Numbered from the stretch's first letter, positions 1 through 5,049 are shown. The stretch is DNA of 5,053 bases from Chloroflexota bacterium (GCA_009843585.1 VYDC01000202.1:1-5053); one strand, 5' to 3'. Made by a program: numbers and translations. The notes: generated from the sequence alone by a model not told the origin.

Positions 1-11
1 GAGGAGCACAG

Positions 12-341
12 ATGCAGGTCGTGGTGAGTCAGGCCTACACCCTGGACGCCGGGGAGCACGCGGACGAGTACGTGCGGCTCTCCCGCGAGTTCACCGCCTT
101 CATGCGCCGTCACCCGGGGTTCCTCGGGCGGCGGCTGCTGCGCTCGCTCGAGGACCCGACGCACTTCACGCACGTGCGCCTCTTCGATTCCATCGCCTCC
201 TACGAGGAGCTCACGGAGGTGCCGGGCTACCACGAGCGGATCGCCGCGATGGCCGCGCACGTCCACCAGCCGCCGGGCGGCCCGCCCCGCGAGTACTTCG
301 AGGTGGCGGTCGACGAGGATCCCCTCCCGCCGCCGGCGTGA
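12..341 (+). CDS. ABM-fold (antibiotic biosynthesis monooxygenase-like) small protein
   Basis: Complete 109-residue cytoplasmic protein with no signal peptide or membrane segment. It looks like a dimeric alpha-beta ABM (ferredoxin-like) domain. Residues 2-10 form a first strand (QVVVSQAYT), residues 15-33 a helix, and the HPGFLGRRLLRS segment at 34-45 is the characteristic turn and second strand. A third strand follows around 51-59 (HFTHVRLFD), then a helix with the 'SYEELTEVPGYHERI' pattern at 63-77. The family includes cofactor-free quinone-forming monooxygenases, haem-degrading enzymes and many uncharacterised members. Nothing here fixes the substrate, and no clear haem-ligand motif is visible. 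The Pro/Gly-rich stretch at 87-92 and the PLPPPA tail look disordered. The ATG is supported by GAGGAG at 1-6 with a 5-nt spacer. It converges on the reductase gene at 386-784 across only 44 bp. The fold is fairly sure; the function is open. Confidence 0.75.
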   Translation: MQVVVSQAYTLDAGEHADEYVRLSREFTAFMRRHPGFLGRRLLRSLEDPTHFTHVRLFDSIASYEELTEVPGYHERIAAMAAHVHQPPGGPPREYFEVAVDEDPLPPPA

Positions 342-385
342 GGAAGCGGAGGAGCGCTCCGGGGCGCCGCCCGCGGGGAGGCCGG

Positions 386-784
386 CTAGCCTCGTCCCAT
401 GATCCGCTCGACCGCGACCTCGATGGCGATGCGCCCCTCGCGCTCGCCGGGGACGCCGAAGCGCGCGCTGTACGCCTCGACCGCCCGTGCCACGGCGGCG
501 GCGTCGCGCACGACGCGCCCGCGACCCTCCAGCGTGAGCCAGCGGCCGCCGTCCACCTGGCAGAGCACGGCGCGACCGAGGCCGCCCTCCGCCTCCAGGT
601 TCCGCGCCTTGCGCGCCCCCTCGAAGGTGATGATGCGCGCGGTGCGCCCGGAGGCGTCGTAGCCGAAGCCGACCGGCGTCACATGCAGGCTGCCGTCCGG
701 TCGCTGCGTGCTGAGCGTCGCGATGTGCCTCTCCGCCAGGAAGGCGATCACCGCCTCCGGCAGCCTGTCGAGATCGAGCGACAC
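386..784 (-). CDS. PPOX-class F420-dependent oxidoreductase (biliverdin reductase-like)
   Basis: A 132-residue single-domain split beta-barrel of the pyridoxamine-5'-phosphate-oxidase superfamily. In order: an N-terminal helix (7-18); a strand pair with HIATLSTQRPDGSLHVTPVGF at 20-40, the usual 'AtLsT..pDGsphv.pV.f' signature; the ARKARN cofactor-phosphate segment at 57-62; the QVDGGRWLTLEGRGRVV strands at 76-92; and a C-terminal helix and strand ending IEVAVERIMG. From memory it closely resembles Mycobacterium tuberculosis Rv2074, an F420-dependent biliverdin reductase, especially in the QVDG-RWL-LEGR stretch and the IEV-ERI-G ending. F420 is therefore preferred over FMN, but the substrate is inferred only. 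Translation starts at GTG (plus-strand 782-784). The plus-strand TCCTCCC at 789-795 reads GGGAGGA on the coding strand, 4 nt upstream of the start. The gene diverges from the VOC-PTE run and shares its 122-bp upstream gap. Length is normal for the family. Confidence 0.8.
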   Translation of the reverse strand: MSLDLDRLPEAVIAFLAERHIATLSTQRPDGSLHVTPVGFGYDASGRTARIITFEGARKARNLEAEGGLGRAVLCQVDGGRWLTLEGRGRVVRDAAAVARAVEAYSARFGVPGEREGRIAIEVAVERIMGRG

Positions 785-906
785 GTCATCCTCCCTGCTC
801 CCGCGCCGCCGCCCGCGGCCCGCCTCTCGCGCGCCGGCGCGCTCCTGCTACCATCCTGCGGGCCCGACATCGGCCTCACGCCCGCGAGCATAGAAGGGCC
901 GCGCGC
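785..906. promoter_or_regulatory. Divergent intergenic region between reductase and VOC gene
   Basis: This 122-bp gap must carry the start signals for the minus-strand reductase and for the plus-strand VOC-led operon. It contains both Shine-Dalgarno sites: GGGAGGA on the minus strand (789-795) and GAAGGG on the plus strand (893-898, 8 nt before the VOC ATG). A perfect 14-bp palindrome lies at 829-842. TACCAT at 849-854 fits the loose TANNNT -10 pattern of high-GC bacteria for rightward transcription, but no convincing -35 accompanies it. Promoter function is inferred from gene layout rather than from strong motifs. Confidence 0.4.
829..842. repeat. Perfect 14-bp GC palindrome
   Basis: GCGCGCCGGCGCGC equals its own reverse complement across all 14 bases. 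It sits near the middle of the divergent gap, a plausible place for an operator that controls both directions. In DNA this rich in G+C, an all-G/C palindrome of this size is expected about once by chance in a few kilobases. Its position is therefore the only reason to list it. Confidence 0.3.
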
Positions 907-1806
907 ATGCGCGCAGGGATCCAGGGGCTCGGGTGGCTGGTCCGCCGTACCGCCGACCCCGCCGGCCTCGGCGCCTTCTACCGCGACGTGGTCGGCCTCC
1001 CCGTGCTCCGCACGCACGGCGCGACCACCGTCTTCTGGTGCGGCGAGACCGTCGTCCTGGGCATCAACGAGGGCGGCCGGCCGCAGCGCCGCTACCGCGA
1101 CCGCAGCGAGGCGCCCTTCATGCCGGTCTTCCGCGTGCGGTCGATGGAGCGCGCCACCGCGCTGCTGCGCGAGCGCGGCGTGGAGTTCGTGAACGACCCG
1201 TTCCCGATCGGAGGCGGCGAGGGCATCCTCGCTTACTTCCGCGACCCCGGCGGGCACATCACCGGCCTGCAGGAGCGGGACGAGGCGAGCGCGCGGCCCA
1301 AGGACGTCGAGTGGCGGCGGCGGCGCGACGAGGGAGAGCTCGCCGTTCCAGGCGCTCCCCCCCTCGACGGCGAGATCGGGGGGCTCGGTTGGATCGTCGT
1401 CCGCTGCACCGACCTCGACGCGCAGGTCGCCTTCTACCGCGACGCGCTCGGCTTCGACGTGATGATGCGCGGCGAGCGCGCGGCCCTGCTCGACATCGGG
1501 GGCACGCTCACGCTCGAGGTCGCGCTCGGGTGCCCGCCGGAGCCGCTGCCCGCCGATCGCGGCGAGGTCCCCGACGCCTTCGTGCTGCGCGTCGACGACG
1601 CCCCGGCGACCGCCGCCGAGCTCCGCGCGGGCGGCGCCCGGGGCGTCGGGCCGACCCACCGCACCGGGGACGGCGGGGGCGCCATCCACTACTTCCTGGA
1701 CCCCGAGAACCACCTCTTCGGCGTCCAGACCCGCACCGAGCAGAGCGCGCGCGTGGAGGACGTCGAGGCCAGGCGCCGCCGGGCGCTCGGCCCCGTCGTC
1801 ACCTAG
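907..1806 (+). CDS. Tandem two-domain VOC (glyoxalase/bleomycin-resistance fold) protein
   Basis: A 299-residue cytoplasmic protein made of two vicinal-oxygen-chelate domains, about 5-125 and 157-277. Each opens with a GLGW-(L/I)V strand, then the AFYRD helix (23-27 and 175-179), and ends in a DPxxHxxGxQ strand (113-122 and 265-274). Equivalent landmarks (W10/W162, F24/F176, D113/D265) are all exactly 152 residues apart, so the gene is an internal duplication with no net length change across these points. The linker after domain 1 (SAR..DVE.RRRR, 128-140) recurs as the C-terminal tail (280-292). The usual VOC metal ligands appear replaced in both halves: Trp where the first His is expected, Met or Ala at the second, Gly at the Glu position. 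It may bind a substrate or act without the classic metal site. The ATG follows GAAGGG by 8 nt. It is the first gene of the run, 34 nt before the phosphotriesterase-family gene. Fold is firm; activity is unknown. Confidence 0.85.
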   Translation: MRAGIQGLGWLVRRTADPAGLGAFYRDVVGLPVLRTHGATTVFWCGETVVLGINEGGRPQRRYRDRSEAPFMPVFRVRSMERATALLRERGVEFVNDPFPIGGGEGILAYFRDPGGHITGLQERDEASARPKDVEWRRRRDEGELAVPGAPPLDGEIGGLGWIVVRCTDLDAQVAFYRDALGFDVMMRGERAALLDIGGTLTLEVALGCPPEPLPADRGEVPDAFVLRVDDAPATAAELRAGGARGVGPTHRTGDGGGAIHYFLDPENHLFGVQTRTEQSARVEDVEARRRRALGPVVT

Positions 1807-1823
1807 GCCCGGAGCGGCCGCGC

Positions 1824-1838
1824 GGGGGAGGGGGAGAG
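1824..1838 (+). promoter_or_regulatory. Purine-rich ribosome binding site for the PTE-family GTG start
   Basis: The unbroken purine run GGGGGAGGGGGAGAG ends 2 nt before the GTG at 1841 and contains GGAGG at 1827-1831, 9 nt upstream of that codon. It supports the GTG at 1841 as the start. It lies in the 34-nt gap after the VOC stop codon, so reinitiation within one transcript is likely. Confidence 0.7.
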
Positions 1839-1840
1839 CC

Positions 1841-2791
1841 GTGGCGGAGGTCCAGACGGCGACGGGGCCGGTCGACAGCGGTGAGCTGGGGATCACGCTC
1901 TCACACGAGCACCTCTTCATCCACTCGACAGGCCTCCAGCACCAGTACCCGTGGCTCTACGACCGGGAGGCGGCGGTGGAGCACGTCGCGCTCGAGCTTA
2001 AGGACGCGGCCGGGGCGGGCGTCGGCACGGTGATCGACGTCACGACGCCGGATCTCGGGCGCGATGTCGAGATGATCGCGGAGGCGTCGCGCCGCTCCGG
2101 GGTGCGTGTGATCGTCCCGACCGGGATCTGGCTCGAGATCCCGCGCCTCTTCCAGCGGCGCTTCGACGGGCGCAGCGGCGCCGACGCCGACGAGACGGCC
2201 GAGATCTTCGCCCGGGAGATCGAGCGCGGCGCGGCCGGGACCTCCGTACGCGCCGGCGTCATCAAGGTCGCGAACAACCGGCCGCCCGGCATCGGTGAGG
2301 CGGAGGAGACCATCCTCCGCGGGGCGGCCCGAGCCGCGCGCCGCACGAACGTCCCGATCTCGACGCACACGAGCCCCTACGACATCGGGCGCGAGCAGGT
2401 GCGGATCTTCGCCGACGAGGGACTTCCGCCGCACCTGGCCGCCATCGGGCACTCCTTCACCGACGACATCGACTATCTCCGCTCGGTGCTCGAGGCCGGC
2501 CACTACCTCTCCATCGACCACTTCGGTCGCGACCGCGAGGAGGAGCCCGCGGTGCTCGACACCGTCGCGGCGCTCTGCGCCGAGGGTCATGCCCCGCGGC
2601 TGATGCTGGGGCACGACTGGGGCGGGGAGATGGACTGGCGCCCGCACGAGGCGCACCGCCCGCCGTCGACCTGGCGCTACGTGCCGGAGCGCGGCCGCGC
2701 GGAGCTCGAGCGCCGCGGCGTCTCCCGGGATGACATCGATTCGATGCTGATCCGGGGCCCGGCGGCCTTCCTGAGCGGGGACGCCCCGTGA
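1841..2791 (+). CDS. Phosphotriesterase-family metal-dependent hydrolase
   Basis: A 316-residue TIM-barrel amidohydrolase of the phosphotriesterase (PTE) family, near the usual length and without a signal peptide. The full binuclear-metal set is visible: HEH at 22-24, the lysine expected to be carboxylated at K142 (AGVIKV), H176 (STHTS), H204 (IGHSF) and catalytic D259 (GHDW). Family members hydrolyse phosphotriesters, lactones or phosphorylated sugar lactones. W97 in the TGIW motif lines up by eye with Trp131 of Brevundimonas PTE rather than with the Tyr typical of PTE-like lactonases. The segment around K142 (RAGVIKVA) is also very PTE-like. Substrate cannot be fixed from this. The GTG start is supported by a strong purine-rich site at 1824-1838. 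Its TGA overlaps the GTG of the next gene by 4 nt, so it is translationally coupled to the ThDP decarboxylase pair and probably acts in the same pathway. Family assignment is very sure; PTE-type versus lactonase-type is not. Confidence 0.92.
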   Translation: MAEVQTATGPVDSGELGITLSHEHLFIHSTGLQHQYPWLYDREAAVEHVALELKDAAGAGVGTVIDVTTPDLGRDVEMIAEASRRSGVRVIVPTGIWLEIPRLFQRRFDGRSGADADETAEIFAREIERGAAGTSVRAGVIKVANNRPPGIGEAEETILRGAARAARRTNVPISTHTSPYDIGREQVRIFADEGLPPHLAAIGHSFTDDIDYLRSVLEAGHYLSIDHFGRDREEEPAVLDTVAALCAEGHAPRLMLGHDWGGEMDWRPHEAHRPPSTWRYVPERGRAELERRGVSRDDIDSMLIRGPAAFLSGDAP

Positions 2792-3306
2792 CCGCTCAGG
2801 CGAGGGCGCCCCTCTCCGCGGCGGCGATGCGCGCGCAGCTCGACCGGGCGGGCGTGCGCTTCGTCGCGGCCCTCCCCGACATCACCACCAGCGAGCACCT
2901 CCTGAAGCCGATGCTCGCCGACCCCGCTATCCGCGTCGTCCAGGTCTGCAAGGAGGATGAGGGGATCTCCATCTGCGCCGGGCTCTACGCGGGCGGCGAG
3001 CGCTCGGTGCTCCTGATGCAGCACACGGGGCTGCTCGACTCCATCAACTGCCTGCGCGCCGTCGGCATCGAGGGTGAGAACCCGGTGTGCATGATCGTCG
3101 GCCTGCTGCGGAACGAGCCCGGCGTGCCGCCCTCGCACTCGCCGCGCTACGGGCTGCGCATCGTGCAGCCGATCCTCGGCGCCATGGGCGTCGAGAACGA
3201 GCTGCTCGAGTTCGCGGGCGACGAGGAGCGCATCGGCCCCGCCATCGAGCGGAGCTACGAGCGCCGCCGGCCCGTCGTGCTGCTGGTCGGCGGGGAGCCG
3301 CTCTGA
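2788..3306 (+). CDS. ThDP-dependent decarboxylase, alpha (PYR-domain) subunit, sulfopyruvate/phosphonopyruvate type
   Basis: A 172-residue protein matching the N-terminal pyrimidine-binding domain of thiamine-diphosphate enzymes, as in the ComD subunit of sulfopyruvate decarboxylase or the front half of phosphonopyruvate decarboxylase. E58 in KEDEG (55-59) is in the place of the glutamate that activates the cofactor. MQHTGLLDSIN (77-87) corresponds to the family's 'mQnsGlgnsiN' motif, and GLLRNEPG (105-112) to the 'G.RGepG' loop. The LPDITTSEHLLKPML segment (29-43) looks like phosphonopyruvate decarboxylase's 'vPDs.LKp' with a few extra residues between D31 and the Leu-Lys pair. It should pair with the product of the next gene to form the active sites. 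GTG start, with GGGGA at 2777-2781 six nt upstream; the GTGA overlap with the previous stop implies coupling. Sulfo- versus phosphonopyruvate, or another 2-oxoacid, cannot be decided here. Confidence 0.85.
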   Translation: MTAQARAPLSAAAMRAQLDRAGVRFVAALPDITTSEHLLKPMLADPAIRVVQVCKEDEGISICAGLYAGGERSVLLMQHTGLLDSINCLRAVGIEGENPVCMIVGLLRNEPGVPPSHSPRYGLRIVQPILGAMGVENELLEFAGDEERIGPAIERSYERRRPVVLLVGGEPL

Positions 3307-3884
3307 TGACGATGAAGCGCGACCAGATGCTCCGCGCGCTCGCCCGCCACCGCACCGACGAGGTGGTGGTCGCCGTCTACCGGGCGGCCAACGAGCTCAT
3401 CCACGTCGACCCCTCGGAGCTGAACTACACCTTCAACGCGGCGATGGGGCAGGCCTCCTCGGCGGCGCTGGGCATCGCGCTGGCGCGACCCGACCGGCGC
3501 GTCGTCGTCCTCGACGGCGACGGGAGCCTGCTGATGAATCTCGGGACGCTCGTGACGATCGCCGACGCGGAGCCCGCGAACCTCCTGCACTGCGTCTGCT
3601 CCAACGGCACCTACGAGACGAACGGCGCCGTGCCGGTGCCGGGGGTGGGCCGCGCCTCCTTCCGCGACCTCGCGCTCGCCGCGGGCTACCGCGACGCCCG
3701 TCGCATCGACAGCCTCGAGGAGTGGGATCAGGCGCTGCCGGAGCTCCTGGCCGCGGCGGGGCCCGTGCTCGTCGATCTGGTCGTCGAGCCCGGCGAGGAG
3801 ACGTGGCCCGACGACTTCCGCACGCTACACTCCACCGAGAGGCGCGATCGCTTCATCGAGGCGCTCGCCGGCGGTCGCCCGTGA
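3306..3884 (+). CDS. ThDP-dependent decarboxylase, beta (PP-domain) subunit, sulfopyruvate/phosphonopyruvate type
   Basis: A 192-residue diphosphate-binding half of the enzyme begun by the preceding gene, similar to ComE and to the back half of phosphonopyruvate decarboxylase. FNAAMGQASSAALGIALA (43-60) matches the conserved 'GsMGhassialGlAla' helix. GDGS at 71-74 and N100 of SNGTYETNG form the GDG-(about 27)-N site that holds Mg2+ and the diphosphate. NGTYETNG stands where the family has 'Nga.eS.G'. The ATG at 3306 shares its A with the TGA of the alpha gene (TGATG) and follows GGGGAG (3292-3297) by 8 nt. The same frame is open upstream to 3087, but that part overlaps the alpha gene and is arginine/alanine-rich shadow. 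A second in-frame ATG at 3312 is possible. The 1-nt overlap suggests the subunits are made in equal amounts. The 172 + 192 residues equal roughly one full-length phosphonopyruvate decarboxylase. Confidence 0.87.
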   Translation: MTMKRDQMLRALARHRTDEVVVAVYRAANELIHVDPSELNYTFNAAMGQASSAALGIALARPDRRVVVLDGDGSLLMNLGTLVTIADAEPANLLHCVCSNGTYETNGAVPVPGVGRASFRDLALAAGYRDARRIDSLEEWDQALPELLAAAGPVLVDLVVEPGEETWPDDFRTLHSTERRDRFIEALAGGRP

Positions 3885-4000
3885 GGCGCGCCGCCGCGAC
3901 CGTCGCTCAGGCGGGTTGATCGCCGATGCCGCCGGCCCACCGCGACCGCATCCCTCGCGGATCCGCGCCCCCGGGACAGATCCCCGCCGCCGCCGACGGC

Positions 4001-4050
4001 GCCGCCCGGAGTCTCGCCGGGAGGTCGCCGCCCGGTCTCGCGGGCGGGAG
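4001..4050 (+). repeat. Two imperfect ~26-bp tandem repeats, each able to form a hairpin
   Basis: GCCGCCCGG occurs at 4001-4009 and again at 4027-4035, each followed by TCTCGC, G/C bases and GGGAG. Copy 1 folds as CCCGG (4005-4009) with CCGGG (4017-4021) around a 7-nt loop AGTCTCG. Copy 2 folds as CCGCCCG (4028-4034) with CGGGCGG (4041-4047) around a 6-nt loop GTCTCG. Both loops contain TCTCG. Copy 2 ends 7 nt before the aldolase Shine-Dalgarno, so it could influence initiation or mark a processing site. Neither hairpin is followed by a T run. Confidence 0.45.
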
Positions 4051-4054
4051 CGAC

Positions 4055-4060
4055 GGAGGG
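4055..4060 (+). promoter_or_regulatory. Ribosome binding site that fixes the aldolase start
   Basis: GGAGGG lies 8 nt before the GTG at 4069. This selects that codon over the far-upstream in-frame TTG at 3916, whose upstream bases (GCTCAGGCGGG) give a weaker match and whose extra protein sequence is low complexity. Confidence 0.7.
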
Positions 4061-4068
4061 CGATCGTC

Positions 4069-4956
4069 GTGAGCACCCCATCGTCCGGCGCGACCGCCAG
4101 GCTCGGGCGGCTGCGCTCGGCCGACGCCGGCGGCGCCATCCTCGTCCTGCCCTACGATCACGGGCTCGAGCACGGGCCGGTCGACTTCCTGGAGCACGAG
4201 TGGGGCTCCCGCCCGGCGTCGATCCTCGATCTCGCGAGCCGGACCGGGATCGCCGCGGTCGCGGCCCACCTCGGGCTCATCGGCCGCTACTACCGGGGAA
4301 CCGAGCGGAACGTCGCCCTGATCGCCAAGCTGAACGGGAAGACGAACATCCCCGAGTCCTCCGCGCCGCTCTCGCCGCTCACCGGCTCCGTCGAGGAGGC
4401 GGTGCGCGCGGGCGCCGACGCGATCGGGTACACGCTCTACGTGGGATCCGCCGCCCAGGAGCGCGACCTCCGCCAGCTCGCGGACGTCCGGCGCGACTGC
4501 GAGCGTCTCGGGATGCCGCTCGTGGTCTGGTCCTACCCCCGCGGGAGCTTCGTCGACGCGGCCGGCGGGCGCGATTCCCTCTACGCCGTCGACTACGCGG
4601 GGAGGGTCGCCCTGGAGATGGGGGCGGACGTCATCAAGCTCAACATCCCCCGGAGACACGACCCGGAGCTCGGCGCGCCCCCGCCCGCCTATCTCGAGCT
4701 CGAGGACGACCGCTCGCTCATGGCCAGGCGCGTCGTCGAGTCGTGCGGCGAGGCCGCCGTGATCTTCTCCGGGGGCTCGCAGCGAAGCGACGAGAGCTTC
4801 CTCGCAGAGGTCCGGCTCGCGCTCTCGGCGGGTGCCGCCGGCATGATCGCCGGGCGCAACATCTTCCAGCGCCCGCTGGAGGCGGCGGAGCGGCTGATCG
4901 CGGAGATGAGCGCCTGCGCGCGCGAGGCGGGAGGGGCCCGGGAGGGCCCAGCCTGA
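4069..4956 (+). CDS. Class I aldolase, DhnA/FbaB type (fructose-bisphosphate aldolase or ADH-synthase family)
   Basis: A 295-residue cytoplasmic TIM-barrel aldolase that uses a lysine Schiff base. PYDHGLEHGP (28-37) carries the Asp-His pair of the first strand. KLNGKTN (87-93) follows, then WSYPRG (154-159) with the catalytic-type Tyr156, and DVIKLNIP (187-194) with the Schiff-base lysine K190. SGGSQRS (234-240) and AGMIAGRNIFQRP (257-269) form the phosphate-binding ends of the last two strands. The family includes archaeal-type fructose-bisphosphate aldolase and 2-amino-3,7-dideoxyheptulosonate synthase (MJ0400). All expected residues are present, so the enzyme is probably active on a phosphorylated ketose, but the exact reaction is not readable. 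GTG start with GGAGGG 8 nt upstream; length is normal from this start. It is co-oriented with the VOC-PTE-decarboxylase run but 184 bp downstream. A GC hairpin begins immediately after its TGA. Confidence 0.88.
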   Translation: MSTPSSGATARLGRLRSADAGGAILVLPYDHGLEHGPVDFLEHEWGSRPASILDLASRTGIAAVAAHLGLIGRYYRGTERNVALIAKLNGKTNIPESSAPLSPLTGSVEEAVRAGADAIGYTLYVGSAAQERDLRQLADVRRDCERLGMPLVVWSYPRGSFVDAAGGRDSLYAVDYAGRVALEMGADVIKLNIPRRHDPELGAPPPAYLELEDDRSLMARRVVESCGEAAVIFSGGSQRSDESFLAEVRLALSAGAAGMIAGRNIFQRPLEAAERLIAEMSACAREAGGAREGPA

Positions 4957-4973
4957 GCCCGGATCGGCCGGGC
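4957..4973 (+). terminator. GC hairpin immediately after the aldolase stop
   Basis: GCCCGG (4957-4962) pairs perfectly with CCGGGC (4968-4973) around the 5-nt loop ATCGG, starting at the base right after the TGA. It could end or stabilise the aldolase transcript. It lacks a following T tract, so intrinsic termination is only possible, not shown. Confidence 0.35.
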
Positions 4974-5010
4974 GCGGACCGGGCGCGGGACGTCTAGCGT
5001 GTCCTATCAC

Positions 5011-5049
5011 CGGGATCTGGCGACAGATCCGACGGTAGATCCCGCTGTT
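5011..5049. repeat. 12-nt-periodic GATC repeat with alternative stem-loops
   Basis: GATC occurs at 5014, 5026 and 5038, exactly 12 nt apart, giving units GATCTGGCGACA, GATCCGACGGTA and GATCCCGCTGTT. One fold pairs GGATCTG (5013-5019) with CAGATCC (5024-5030) around a GCGA (GNRA-type) tetraloop. A competing fold pairs CGGGATCT (5011-5018) with AGATCCCG (5037-5044), 8 bp. Both use the same left arm, so only one can form at a time. The stretch 4990-5053 is visibly less G+C-rich than the genes, as expected for a control region. The window ends before its context is clear. Confidence 0.45.

Larger units (their letters stand above)
3885..4068 (+). other. 184-bp leader between decarboxylase beta gene and aldolase gene
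   Basis: There is no convincing gene here. The aldolase frame is open back to a TTG at 3916, but those 51 residues are Arg/Pro-rich low complexity with no family counterpart. The gap holds a 12-bp palindrome CGCGGATCCGCG (3956-3967), two related hairpins (4001-4050) and the aldolase ribosome binding site GGAGGG (4055-4060). It is the longest gap in the rightward run. It may separate two transcription units or act as a structured 5' leader. I found no clear -35/-10 pair and no T-tract terminator. Confidence 0.5.

Noticed and set aside
342..385. Bidirectional terminator in the convergent gap (GGAGCGCTCC at 351-360; GAGGC 378-382 with GCCTC 389-393)
   Set aside because: Short stems, one without a loop and one overlapping the reductase stop codon, with no T tract on either strand. 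Expected often by chance at this composition.
849..854. TACCAT as a -10 box for the VOC-led run
   Set aside because: It fits the loose TANNNT pattern and is sensibly placed, but there is no -35 match about 17 nt upstream, so it is mentioned only within the divergent region entry.
338..1192. Plus-strand open frame of 284 codons across the reductase and the VOC start
   Set aside because: It is antisense to the reductase and out of frame with the VOC protein, with Ala/Arg/Pro/Ser-biased sequence. Both of those genes have clear family motifs.
748..1920. Long minus-strand open frame (390 codons) opposite the VOC gene
   Set aside because: It is a composition shadow of the high-G+C VOC coding strand: Ala/Gly/Arg/Val-rich, no recognisable domain, and it overlaps the reductase start and the PTE-family start. 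The plus-strand VOC domains are unmistakable.
1901..2656. Minus-strand open frame of 251 codons opposite the PTE-family gene
   Set aside because: Shadow of a gene with all metal-ligand motifs on the plus strand; no recognisable domain in the antisense product.
3087..3305. N-terminal extension of the beta subunit from an upstream ATG
   Set aside because: The added 73 residues are Arg/Ala-rich, lie wholly inside the alpha gene in another frame, and have no family equivalent. The ATG at 3306 has its own ribosome binding site and the TGATG junction.
3956..3967. CGCGGATCCGCG palindrome as an operator
   Set aside because: Perfect over 12 bp but mostly G/C and isolated, with no second copy and no promoter next to it; chance is sufficient.
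3916..4068. 51-residue N-terminal extension of the aldolase from TTG
   Set aside because: It is Arg/Pro low complexity including a run of seven Arg. The GTG at 4069 has GGAGGG at 8 nt and gives the normal family length.
3907..5010. Long minus-strand open frame (367 codons) opposite the aldolase
   Set aside because: Low-complexity Arg/Pro/Gly/Ala protein without a domain. The plus strand encodes a complete aldolase with all catalytic motifs and a good ribosome binding site.
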